Source: Tenodera sinensis (Eukaryota > Arthropoda > Insecta > Mantodea > Mantidae). From it: a stretch of DNA of 64,000 nucleotides. Every line of letters begins with the position of its first letter. The stretch's first letter is position 1. A program made the position numbers and the translations under genes. The notes below the pieces were generated by a model, which saw only the letters and a program-made list of their open reading frames with translations, did not search any database and was not told the DNA's origin. Location: contig CM060964.1 of assembly GCA_030765045.1 (NCBI GenBank), positions 321,726,013 through 321,790,012 of the forward strand, read 5' to 3'. Shown here in pieces: positions 9,963 through 19,930 of the stretch.

Positions 9963-9999
9963 ATGGAAGTTACGTTGTGTATGGAAGGCTCAAATTTAG
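9963..9999 (+). CDS. Host exon (right part) after the Gypsy insertion
   Basis: Removing the element and one GTTG copy joins the left frame at 1893 to 9963 without a stop. The short remainder ends in AG followed by GTATGA at 10000, a good 5' splice site. The matching frame across the junction is the main reason to call this one exon cut in two. The protein is not recognised. Confidence 0.6.
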
Positions 10000-11032
10000 G
10001 TATGAAATTATTCTAGCCACAGTATTTCTTTTGCAAGCTCAATTTCTAGTAAAGAATAAAAGGCTTCAAATATAAACAAGATTTTTATTGATGGCCTCTG
10101 TGGTTGAGTGGTCTCATCCTGGCTTTTCAAACCAGGGGCTTCACATTCAATTTCTGGTGAGGTAGGAGGAATTTTTCTTTAATTATAATCTTTCCTTAAC
10201 CTTTGGAGAGTCTGAAAGTATCCATGTGGGTGTGTTCAATGTTAAAAATTAGAAACCAACGTTAAAGAACTGACAGTCAATAAATTGTTTCTCAATTCAA
10301 AGTCCCGAACATGAACATAGAGCTCGAAGTCACCCTCTTTCCCCTAGCTATACAAATGGGTGGGTGGAAGATTGTATCTCTTACAGTTTTTCAACCAGAA
10401 TATAAATCATATTAAACTCGTACTCAATTAATAGCACTATACTCCTGTGTTAAGGCATTTAACAACTACTATAAGCTGGAAAATGCTGCAGTACATTAAG
10501 CTGTTGATGCAGGTTTGCTATATTTGGCATTTTTAAATCCTTTTGTAACAGAAGAGGAGAAAATCTGCAAAAGGAGAAACTTTTAAAGTGATACAGACCG
10601 TCCAAAGAGGTCATGACCATGGTGTTACAGGAAATTCAAGTGGTTAAAATGCTCCAACAGAAGTATGCCTCTTGCTTCATGTTACAAGTACTAATTTATT
10701 TGAGATTTTATGCACTTTTCATTTAATGGTAGGAGATATCACTTGTATTTTATAACCATTTGTGGGTTCATATGGAAGATTTCCAAAGCAACTGCTTCAA
10801 GAAGCAATGTATTTATTGAGGTCTGCCTATTAATCAATGATAACACAACACAATTTTGTCCACTTTAGTTTCAATGCAATATCCACTACCAGTTTTAAAC
10901 CATTCTGAACTCCCTTTGCACCTGGTATTTTTGGTGTTGCATTTTATATTAGTATAAAATGACTGCAGTTGTTTGCTGAACATAGGAGAAATGTGAATAT
11001 TTCAATAAAAATACTCCCATATTTTCTTCCAG
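10000..11032 (+). other. Probable intron of the interrupted host gene
   Basis: It starts at the GTATGA donor and ends at ATTTTCTTCCAG (11021-11032). It contains a SINE-like segment at 10090-10340; the rest is AT-rich with no recognisable coding or RNA feature. Confidence 0.45.
10090..10340 (+). mobile_element. Degenerate tRNA-derived SINE
   Basis: The segment opens with a box A match (TGGTTGAGTGG near 10101) followed by a tRNA-like arm with a TTCAAACCAGGGGC stretch and a weak box B (CATTCAATTTC). The downstream body runs to about 10340 without an obvious tail or target duplication. It is read as an old Leu/Ser-type tRNA-headed SINE. Confidence 0.5.
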
Positions 11033-11053
11033 GCTGCACCTTTATCTGGTAAT
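11033..11053 (+). other. Possible 21-nt microexon
   Basis: A pyrimidine-rich acceptor (TTTTCTTCCAG) and a perfect GTAAGT donor at 11054-11059 bracket 21 bases that stay open in the phase left by the donor at 9999. Splice signals this close can occur by chance, so this is tentative. Confidence 0.3.
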
Positions 11054-11746
11054 GTAAGTTTGTCTACCTTTGCCCCTCCGAAGGAGTGTCACCTTGTCGT
11101 GGCGGAGGGGCTCAGTACCTGAACCAGACGGCCTACTAAGTGTTCTTTCGACTACTGGTAGGCAAGAGGTGAGGGGAAGCTAAGAGCATTCCAAACGGGT
11201 AGATGGGGCTCGGTAGTCTTGGTCGACAACTCATCTAGGAGAAGAGGACTCCGAAATCAAACTCCCCCAGGGGTTCCTACTACGATAGGTACGGGTTTGG
11301 CGTACCCGGGGCCCTGAGCCATACTCTCGATTGGGTTCCTCCAAGAGGTGAGAGGGCACATGCCAAACGCCCAATCAACTTTGGTCCACTTTTGTGTTTG
11401 ACCTCCCACCTGTTACATCCCTGTACACAGTCTGACGGATAACCTACGCGCGGGTCGTCGGAGGATGGGGTGACGCAAGGGGTGACTGGGTAATCGCGTA
11501 AGTCCCAGCCCCTGGTTATCATGTAGGATCTGTGTGCGTATCCGCTGATAAAGGTCAGTCCCGGGGAGGGGCCATTGCATGAGCTGACGCACTCCTGAAG
11601 GCGATTGGGTCCCTCTGTCTATACATTGGGAGGTGAGACCCTAAGGTGAGCCAGGTCCAGGCCAGGACTCTCACCTAAGCCGGGGTGGCGCCCAGGATGT
11701 GAGCATGCCATCGGAGACATTTGCAATGGTGGAGGATTAAAGCGCC

Positions 11747-13147
11747 ATGAGTTCACAAAAAACTCAAAATAAACTAAAATACCAGAAGTATAGTGTAAAG
11801 GAAGTAGTCGAGTCCTGTGGTCCTCGCTACTTAGTAATTTCGAGAACTGAGGAAGGAAAAAGGTTTCTTTCGGTGAGCCCATTTGTAATCCAGAAGGGCC
11901 TGGATAAGATAGCTGGTCCAGTGAAGTCATGCACTAGATCGCGTAATGGCACGCTTCTAGTAGAAGCGCATTCAGCAGAACAGGCAGCTAAAATACAAAA
12001 AGCAAACCTGTTGGCCAGCTATCCAATACGTGTTGACCTTCATAAGACGTTGAACTCGTCACGCGGTGTCGTCAATACCCGCGCATTAGACGGACTCAGT
12101 GTTGAAGAGATTAAGGAAAACCTAGAGGATCAAGATGTCAACTGTGTGTATCGGGTTCATCGTAAAGAAAGCGGTGAATTGAAGCCTACTCGTACCCTGT
12201 TTCTGACCTTTGATCGGGTAGATCTCCCTCAAAGGATTAGGGCAGGATACGAAGCTATAGAAGTAAGGCCATACATCCCGAACCCAATCCGTTGCTTTAA
12301 GTGTAACCATTTTGGACACACAAGTGAACTATGTAATAGAACAGCTTCTTGCGTCAACTGCGGAGGCGTCCTTCACGACGCTCCATGTTCATTGCCTCCC
12401 AGTTGTGTGAACTGCAGCGGCGAACATCCAGCCATTTCGCGAGAGTGCCCCCGGTTTATAGAGGAAAGGGCGATCCAGGAAATCCGAGTCAAAGAGAAGG
12501 TGTCCTCAGAAGCTCGGAAACTCCTGCGTATCCGACAGCCCCCCTTCCAAAGTCCGGTACCTATCGCTCTGTTGTAGCTAGGCCGGCAGAGAAGCGGGAA
12601 ATCGCTACACAAACCAGCGATCAAACCGGGGCCACAATTTCACAAAAAAATTATCGTAGCAAGAACAGTTCCAAAGCCTTCAACATCTACAGGTAAATCT
12701 ACGTCTCCTACGAAGTCCGTAAAGGAAAAGAACACATCTACAAGGTCACCGTCTAAATTGCCAGTCTACAACAATGGCAAGAATGAGCCCGTTGTTTATG
12801 TTACATCACCGAAGAAATTTAAGAAACAATATGTAAGAACTGACTTCCTCAAAGAAGAAAACGTGTCTGTTCCCACTAAACCAAAGGGAAAGAAGAGCCA
12901 GCGTTCATCCCCCCGAAGATCCTCTTCTGAGGATTCCTCCGGGATGGACACAGACCGGCAGCTTTCATCTTCGCCGGTATCCACGAGCAATCGGTTCGAG
13001 GCTCTCGAACCGAAATTTGCTATGGGGATACGCACCTCCTCGGTAGAGGAGATGCAAGAAGATCCTGCCTATACTGGGAGAAACTCAGTGAAAAAGAGGC
13101 AGGATAAATGTGAAGAGTGTGAGCCCAAAAGATCACAAAAGGGCTAA
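11747..13147 (+). pseudogene. LINE ORF1 (gag-like, three zinc knuckles), two single-base frame breaks
   Basis: It starts at ATG 11747. Near residues 180-235 are three consecutive cysteine-histidine knuckles (CX2CX4HX4C, CX2CX4HX3C and CX2CX3HX6C), typical of the nucleic-acid-binding ORF1 protein that packages LINE RNA. The frame shifts at a C6 run (12539-12544), continues in a second frame, and returns at an A7 run (12644-12650), after which the C-terminal Lys/Ser-rich part is open to 13147. Two compensating homopolymer indels in an otherwise open protein look like sequencing errors or very recent mutations. ORF2 follows 70 bases later. Confidence 0.8.
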
Positions 13148-13220
13148 ATTGAACCGACCACCACCTACTACAAGGTAATACACTGTTACCTTGCAATATT
13201 TATCCCACACAGATACTAAT

Positions 13221-16200
13221 ATGGCTATCTTACATTGGAACATACGTGGCATTCGAACTCAAAGGCCAGAACTTGAGCTCTTGCTCAAAGAAAACGAACC
13301 TCTGGTCGCATGTTTGCAAGAGACTAAGCTGCGTCCTCAAGACGCTTTCCATCTAAGGCGATACACCCCAGTACGGTGTGATGTTACACCAGAAGAGGGT
13401 GTTCCGGCACATGGTGGCGCTATGATACTTGTGAGAGATGACATATATATGCAATCTGTACCAATACAGTCTGATATCCAATCAGTAGCAATAAGGATTG
13501 TACTGCCAGACATCCATTTCACCATCTGTAATATATATTTGCCTCCGTCCCATGACCTCTCGCACATTGATTTAGAAGATCTAGCTTCCCAGTTGCCAAC
13601 ACCGTTTCTGTTGGTGAGAGACTTCAATGCGCACCACCCACTTTGGGGTTCAAGTCGCGCTTGTGCGAGAGGTAAACTCATTTCCGATTTCTTGGACAGT
13701 CATAACCTAGCTCTCCTCAACACTGGAGAGCCTACATTCATTTCGGACTCCCACAGCACCTTCTCACACCTTGATCTTGCAGTTTGTTCACCTCAGTTGG
13801 CAGTCTCCTTACAATGGAATGTCATCTCTGATTTACACTCTAGTGACCACTTCCCATGTCTTATTAGTCTCTTGACGCAACATACATATTCCACACGTAT
13901 GCCCAGATGGCGTTTGGACCTTGCCAACTGGAACCTTTACACCCAGTTGGCTGTCTTTACCTACAACGAGCATGACTCAGTGAATAATTTGGCGCAGCAT
14001 CTCACGGAGACGATTCTCTCTGCTGCTGAACAATCGATTCCGCGGTCGACTACACACCCCCGTCGATTTCCCGTCCCCTGGTGGACGGAAGAATGTCGGA
14101 ATGCCATTCGTGCTCGAAGGCGTGCACTTAGGGTTTTCCAACGTCACCCTACTTTGGAAAACCTAATCGAATACAAGAAAATGCGCGCCAGGTCCAGACA
14201 AGTCATTAAGGATAGCAAAAAGTCATCATGGAGCAAATTTGTAGCTTCATTTAACCGACACACACCTTCCTCGGTTGTGTGGGATAGATTAAGGCGTGTT
14301 GCAGCTAAAACGACCCAAATACCAATAGCGGGACTAAAAACAGCCACAGGAGCTGTTGTTGATTCATTTGAAGTGGCCAATACCTTTGGCAGTGCTTTCG
14401 CACAAGTGTCTAGCTCGGAAAACTACTCCCCTGAGTTCCTTCCATTTAAAACTCAGGTGGAATCTCAAGGCTTCTCGTTTCGTTCTAGAAACGTAGAAGA
14501 TTACAATCGCCTTTTCACCATGGCGGAGCTGGAGCATTCCCTGAAGTCTTCGCGATGTTCAGCACCAGGACCGGACGGTATTCATGTACAAATGTTACAA
14601 CAGCTCTCTCCTGAAGGTAAGGCATTCCTGCTCGAGGTCTATAATCGTGTTTGGGTTGACAGTATACTCCCAGAAAGTTGGCGGGAGGCCACCGTTATTC
14701 CCATCTTGAAGGCTGGGAAGGACCGTCATCTTCCCTCCAGTTATCGTCCTATTTCCCTCACCAGTTGCGTTTGCAAGGTGATGGAACGCATGATCAATGG
14801 ACGATTGGTATGGTGGTTAGAAAGTCGTAACCTACTGACTAATATCCAGTGTGGTTTTCGACGACGCCGTTCAACTGTAGACCATCTTGTGTCAATATCG
14901 ACACAGATAATGGACGGCTTTATGAAGAACTGTCAAACCGTTGGCATATTTTTCGATCTTGAGAAGGCTTATGATACGTGCTGGCGAGCAGGGATTCTAC
15001 GTTCCCTGTATGCCTGGAACATACGTGGACGCCTACCACTTTTCATTCAGGAGTTTATGAAGGACCGCTTTTTCCGAGTAAGGGTCGGCTCGGTTTTTTC
15101 TAATTCTTTTGTTCAGGAGGAGGGAGTACCTCAGGGTTCGGTGCTAAGTGTCACGCTCTTTGCTATAGCAATTAACTCCATCTGGAAATGTGTTCCACCT
15201 GGAGTTTCGTCATGCCTATTCGTAGAGGACTTCGCTGTCTATTGTACTTCTCAGCGCACGGCGTTCTTACAACGGCGCCTGCAGCAATGTTTGGACAACC
15301 TTAGAGAATGGAGCGTGAAAAACGGCTTCCGTTTCTCAACTGAGAAGTCAATCTGCGTTAATTTCTGGCGCCGTAGGAGACGATTACCACCTTCCCTCCG
15401 ATTTGGTCCAGATGAACTTCCCTTCGCAGAAGAGACGCGCTTCCTGGGTTTGATCTTGGACAGGAAGCTTAGTTGGTCGTCGCATATTGCACAGCTAAGA
15501 GCGAGATGTGACCGTTCCCTAAATATTATGCGAGTACTGAATGGCAAATCGTGGGGAGCGGATCGAACAATTTTGTTGCGAATATATCGCGCATTCGTCC
15601 GATCCAAGCTAGACTATGGGTGTATTGTTTATTCATCAGCACGACCATCTGTGCTGAGAAGATTAGACGTGGTCCATAATAGGGGCATCCGCATTGCAAC
15701 AGGAGCTTTTCCAACAAGCCCAGTGGTGAGCCTTTACGCCGAGTCCGCAGAAGCTCCTCTGCAATATCGGCGTGAGATTCTCTTGGCAAATTATGGTTGT
15801 GCGCTTAGATGTATGTCTAAGCACCCAACGTTCGCTTCTTTTTTCACCACCACGCTAACAGAACGATATAGAAATAGCTCCCTTAGTCTAAAGCCTGCGG
15901 GGTTCCGTTTCCAAGAGCTCCTAGTGAAGCTTGGAGTGGAACTGCCTGTGATGTTCACCAAGGGCGAGAGACTTTACCCCCCTTGGCTATCTGGTACGCC
16001 CCATGTAGATCTTGGGATGACCGTACACCAGAAGTCCACGATGCCCATTTCAAGTATCCGCACGTGTTTCTTAGAATTTTTGTCAGGCTACTCTGACCGT
16101 CGACATATTTACACCGATGGATCAAGGAACACCAACGGTGTTGGATGTGCTTATGTTTATGGAACCGAACCATATACATTCGGTTTTCCAAATAGCACCT

Positions 16201-16910
16201 CCATTTTTACTGCAGAGCTTTATGCAATTTATCGAGCCGTTTTGTATGTTCGCCGTCGTAAATTAGGTGACTGCCTGATTTTGAGCGATTCCCTTAGTGC
16301 ACTGCAGAGCCTTTGTCAGTTGTACAACCCCCACCCTATTGTACAACGTATCCAGGATGCCCTCCATGTTTTACACGCTTCTGGTGTTGACGTGGTGTGT
16401 GCATGGATTCCTGGTCACGTAGGTTTGCCTGGGAATGAAATGGCAGATTTAGCAGCAAAGACAGGAACTACAGAACCCAGTATTACCATCTCACGTGTTA
16501 CTTCAGAAGACTTCAGGCTTGAAGTGCGGAGAGCGGTGCTGTCGTCCTGGCACGACGAGTGGTCAGCTCTCCGCGGTAATAAGCTTAGAGAAGTGAAAGA
16601 ACTTCCGATAAACTGGGTAACTTCCTCTCGCACATCTCGTCGCGAGGAGGTTAGTTTGGCTCGATTAAGAATAGGGCACTGCAATTTTTCGCACGGTTAC
16701 CTATTTAAAAGGGACCCTGCGCCTCTATGTCCGCTGTGTTACAACGTTTTGTCGGTTCGCCACGTGCTGCTGGAGTGTTGCTCTCTAGCGCACCTTCGGG
16801 ATTCTCTGCAGCTGCCTGCCAGACTTGCAGAGGTCCTAGCGGACGACAAAACAGCGGTTGATAGAGTTTTTAATTTTTTAGCGAAGTGCAATATAAATTT
16901 GAGGATTTAA
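13221..16910 (+). CDS. LINE ORF2: endonuclease, reverse transcriptase, RNase H
   Basis: 1,229 codons are uninterrupted from ATG 13221; a TTG 30 bases upstream is in frame but less likely. The N-terminal exonuclease-endonuclease-phosphatase domain shows HWNIRG, QETKL, DFNAH and SDHFP. RT motifs include PGPDGIH, SYRPISL, QCGFR, FDLEKAYD and PQGSVLS. RNase H keeps all four acidic residues (YTDGS, TAEL, LSDS, GNEMAD). A C-terminal CX2C-H-C cluster follows. Two odd residues stand out. The RT catalytic box reads FVED instead of FVDD (codon GAG at 15225-15227), and the endonuclease strand reads VRDFNAH where VGDFNAH is usual (AGA at 13617-13619). The first change would be expected to disable polymerisation, so this copy is probably inactive despite its open frame. 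Confidence 0.93.
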   Translation: MAILHWNIRGIRTQRPELELLLKENEPLVACLQETKLRPQDAFHLRRYTPVRCDVTPEEGVPAHGGAMILVRDDIYMQSVPIQSDIQSVAIRIVLPDIHFTICNIYLPPSHDLSHIDLEDLASQLPTPFLLVRDFNAHHPLWGSSRACARGKLISDFLDSHNLALLNTGEPTFISDSHSTFSHLDLAVCSPQLAVSLQWNVISDLHSSDHFPCLISLLTQHTYSTRMPRWRLDLANWNLYTQLAVFTYNEHDSVNNLAQHLTETILSAAEQSIPRSTTHPRRFPVPWWTEECRNAIRARRRALRVFQRHPTLENLIEYKKMRARSRQVIKDSKKSSWSKFVASFNRHTPSSVVWDRLRRVAAKTTQIPIAGLKTATGAVVDSFEVANTFGSAFAQVSSSENYSPEFLPFKTQVESQGFSFRSRNVEDYNRLFTMAELEHSLKSSRCSAPGPDGIHVQMLQQLSPEGKAFLLEVYNRVWVDSILPESWREATVIPILKAGKDRHLPSSYRPISLTSCVCKVMERMINGRLVWWLESRNLLTNIQCGFRRRRSTVDHLVSISTQIMDGFMKNCQTVGIFFDLEKAYDTCWRAGILRSLYAWNIRGRLPLFIQEFMKDRFFRVRVGSVFSNSFVQEEGVPQGSVLSVTLFAIAINSIWKCVPPGVSSCLFVEDFAVYCTSQRTAFLQRRLQQCLDNLREWSVKNGFRFSTEKSICVNFWRRRRRLPPSLRFGPDELPFAEETRFLGLILDRKLSWSSHIAQLRARCDRSLNIMRVLNGKSWGADRTILLRIYRAFVRSKLDYGCIVYSSARPSVLRRLDVVHNRGIRIATGAFPTSPVVSLYAESAEAPLQYRREILLANYGCALRCMSKHPTFASFFTTTLTERYRNSSLSLKPAGFRFQELLVKLGVELPVMFTKGERLYPPWLSGTPHVDLGMTVHQKSTMPISSIRTCFLEFLSGYSDRRHIYTDGSRNTNGVGCAYVYGTEPYTFGFPNSTSIFTAELYAIYRAVLYVRRRKLGDCLILSDSLSALQSLCQLYNPHPIVQRIQDALHVLHASGVDVVCAWIPGHVGLPGNEMADLAAKTGTTEPSITISRVTSEDFRLEVRRAVLSSWHDEWSALRGNKLREVKELPINWVTSSRTSRREEVSLARLRIGHCNFSHGYLFKRDPAPLCPLCYNVLSVRHVLLECCSLAHLRDSLQLPARLAEVLADDKTAVDRVFNFLAKCNINLRI

Positions 16911-17402
16911 ATTTTTTAATTATCTTGTTCTGCTTTTGGACATATTTATCACCTTGTTTCATATCTGGCTATTGCCACTGATTTTTACCTTTGTAAACTT
17001 TTCTTGTTGCTAGTATTTTTATTTTTTGAGTGAAATTTATATCTGGCTATTGCCATGAGTCTGTTAAGGGCGCTGATGACCTAGAAGTTGAGCGCCCTTA
17101 AACCAAATCCAAATCCAAATCTACTTTTGCACTCGATAATACTTCAAGGGCTGGTTTTACCAACCAATGTTAAATATACTCTTTAAAACAGAATTTACTA
17201 ACATTTAATTAAAAGTTGAATATAATGTTAAAACTCCTAAGTTTCATAAAGCTTTTACTGCTGATGTTTAACGATGATGTCAGCAGCTTTTACATTTCTC
17301 AGTCTCATACTAGGCTTCATCAGGTTGATATGTCCTGGACACAGTCATCCAACGTCTGTATGCTCCTTAACAGGTATCTGACTCCAGCCAGCCACTGGGA
17401 AT

Positions 17403-18811
17403 GTCCATGTAAAATGTTGTTGTTAGCTAATGCTGGATTTCTGACAATAAAGTCATTAATCCTCTTGCTCTCCAATATTTTTCACTGATGAATGGGGCGC
17501 TAGAAGTGGCCAGGCATATTTGAAGGTGGTCTCGATCCATTTCCTCTTGCAGATCACATAGAGGACAGAGTGGTGAAGAATATAGCCCAATTCTGTTTAA
17601 ATGTTTTGCCAAACAATCATGTCCTGTAATCAACCTGAAGGTTGCAACTGTTGTTTTTTGAGGATACTCAGAAATTACTGTTTAAATGTTTGGTTGTTCC
17701 CATCTTTTATTTTTTTATTTTTCATAGTAATATTTTGCAATAATTTTTTTGAATTCAGAGTTGACTAATCTTTTAGCTGCATAAAATGGTAGATTAACTA
17801 TTGATTTCTGCACATTGCTGGTACCCTTTTTTGCAAGAAAATCAGCTTTCTCATTACCACTCAGTCCACAGTGAGCTGGTATCCATTGGAAGACTAGGTG
17901 TTTTTGAAGTGCTGTTAGATGGCTAAGCATTTTCCAACATTGTATAATTATTTGGTTTTTTGGTGACAACTTGGAAGTAATTGCTATAATTGCTGCCCTG
18001 GAATCTGAGAGAATAACTGCTTGTTGAAAATGTGAAATTCTGTACAAAAGATTTTGTAGGGCCATTCAAATTGTTTCAATTTCTCCATCAAAGTTAGTAG
18101 TTCCATAACTTAAAGATTTGTAATAGGAAAAGAGGTGACATGTGACTCCAGCGCCTGCTCCATCTTGGTTTGATATCAATGATCCAGCAATATAAATATG
18201 GAGCCATTCATGTTCTGGAAATTTAGTATGGATTGTCTCTAATGCCAATAATTTTAGAACACTAGTTGGAGTATCACTTTTTTTAACTTTTTCTGCCAGG
18301 TGTAAATAATATGAGATGTCTAATGTATGTGTTGGATTGACTTTATATATGAAGTTTTCCTTTGAATTATGAAGGTGTACATTTTTCTTGATGTCTTGAA
18401 TTTTGGAAAGAAAGCTCTCCTGAGTCTTTAGTGTATGTGTAAAATTTCTCTTGTGCCATGTATTGAATGGGAGTCTGATCAACTTTTCGTGTTGAAAAAG
18501 AGCTGCTTTTTCTATTTCATATTCAATGGGGTATTGGTTGGTTAGTATTTCCATAGCTGCTATTGGTGTGGTTTTGATAGCACCTGTAATTAATCTCAGA
18601 CTTTGGTTTTGAAAGATTTGAATTTTTTTTGTGTTTGTTGTTATAAGAACTTCACTGCAGTAAGTAAATAATGGCTTTATATATATATTGTATGTTGTGT
18701 TAAGAGTTGCTCTGGAGCATCCCCACTTCATTCCTGTTAGACATTTTAACAGTGAAAGGCACCTCTCTGCTCCTTGTATTACATTTTCTATTTGTTTGGT
18801 CCATGTAAAAT
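17403..18811 (-). mobile_element. 5'-truncated RNase H-bearing LINE with AAC-type tail
   Basis: On the minus strand this encodes the end of RT (KWGCSRATLN), an RNase H with SDSRAAI, WIPAHCGLSGNEKAD, and a C-terminal CPLCDLQEEMDRDHLQIC zinc motif. It is spread over three frames (18066-18825, 17715-18065 and 17427-17633), so it is decayed. The 3' end is AACAACAAC at 17416-17424. A 13-bp repeat GTCCATGTAAAAT occurs at 17403-17415 and 18799-18811. However, the right copy overlaps sequence that still reads as RT (W-x-K-x-I), so its status as a target duplication is uncertain. Confidence 0.8.
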
Positions 18812-18917
18812 TGATACACTTGATTTACCTCACCATTTTAGATTTTACTAAAATTTGTTATACTTGTAGTGGGTACTGAGACTAGGGAAAATACAAACTT
18901 CCAATTTATCTCAAACC

Positions 18918-19551
18918 ATTTCTGAAATATGTCTATGTAGAATCTTCAGACTTTTTTAATTCACTGTAGGACCTGTCCTAATTGAGCTACAGCACTGGAA
19001 AAGGTGTCATTTTGCAGCATTTCTTATGCTCTTCCCAGTAATATAAAAGTTATAATTAAGAAATTTATTCAAAATACAAATTCAATTTATGATCTAATTC
19101 TTTTCCCAAAAAGTACATAATTTTAAATTTTCAAAACATTTCCAGAAACCCTTAGTATTGTAAATCACATGGCCAATATGGCTTGGTCAAACGGCTATTA
19201 GTGAAAAACAGAGTTAGGAAGAATTTTCTTAAACCATGAAACCATCATCCCAAATTTATGTTTTGCCATGTGGTTTACAATACCAATTCTGGAAATGTTC
19301 TGAAAATTTAAAATTATGTACTTTTTGGAAGAAAAATAGAATCAAAATTTGAATTTGAATTTTGAATAAATTACTTAATTAGAACCTATGTTATGTTGTA
19401 TTTCACTGGAAACAGCTTAAAAACTGCTGCAAAAGGATGCGTTTTTGTAGCTCTGTAGCTCAATTATGACAACTCCTAGAGCGATTAAAAAAAAATTATG
19501 TTCAGTTCTGGATAGTTTTTTAAAATTTTACATAGCCATACTTCAGAAAGT
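18918..19551. repeat. Long imperfect inverted repeat (fold-back element)
   Basis: The left arm (about 18918-19180) and right arm (about 19250-19551) are recognisably reverse complements over most of their length. Shared blocks include AAAAAGTACATAATTTTAAA, TAATTGAGCTACAG, TTTTGCAGCA and CTATGTA. A loop of about 70 bp separates them. There is no transposase frame. It resembles a non-autonomous fold-back DNA element. Confidence 0.65.
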
Positions 19552-19797
19552 TTGATATAAAAAATCAAAATTTGGTATTTTAATTCAAAATGTGTTGATT
19601 TCACATGGAATGACATCACTCGTAAGTACTGAGGGGTGTAAATCCTCCATACAAAAAGGTTAAATGGAGAAAGAAGAATACCAAGTAAAAACTCTTCGGT
19701 TTTATAACCAATTTATTCACAACTTAGCTTCACATAGAGGCTTTTCAATATTTTAGAAAGAAGATAATTCAAGATAATGCCAAAATACAAAAATAGT

Positions 19798-19930
19798 TTA
19801 CTTCTTTGCAGCTGCAGCATCATCTTCACGTTGGTATGGCTGCAAAAGTTATTCTTTCTTTCTCGAAATTCTCTCTTCTCGTCATTTCCTGGCTTCCTTC
19901 AACTTCTGCCTACATGCCTTGGCTTGGCCA
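19798..19930 (-). pseudogene. RpL19: Ribosomal protein L19 pseudogene, last exon
   Basis: The exon follows an acceptor GTTTCAG (19937-19931) and ends in TAA at 19800-19798. Translated in the phase dictated by the previous exon, it matches the C-terminal tail of eukaryotic L19: KEARK, REERI, QREDDAAAAKK. Two in-frame stops interrupt it, TGA at 19884-19882 (where Arg CGA is normal) and TAA at 19851-19849 (where Glu is normal). L19 is a 60S subunit protein with a long C-terminal helix, and this copy could not make that tail. The splice site and length (133 nt) are preserved. Confidence 0.85.

Larger units (their letters stand above)
11063..17130 (+). mobile_element. Full-length I-group non-LTR retrotransposon (LINE) with target duplication
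   Basis: The element spans 11074-17119 between imperfect 11-bp repeats, TCTACCTTTGC (11063-11073) and TCTACTTTTGC (17120-17130). It has a GC-rich 5' UTR (11074-11746), a gag-like ORF1, an ORF2 with apurinic endonuclease, reverse transcriptase, RNase H and a C-terminal zinc motif, and a 3' end in short CAAATC repeats. An RNase H domain and zinc-knuckle ORF1 place it in the I/R1 side of LINEs rather than Jockey. It sits 10 bases after a candidate splice donor of the host gene. Confidence 0.9.
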
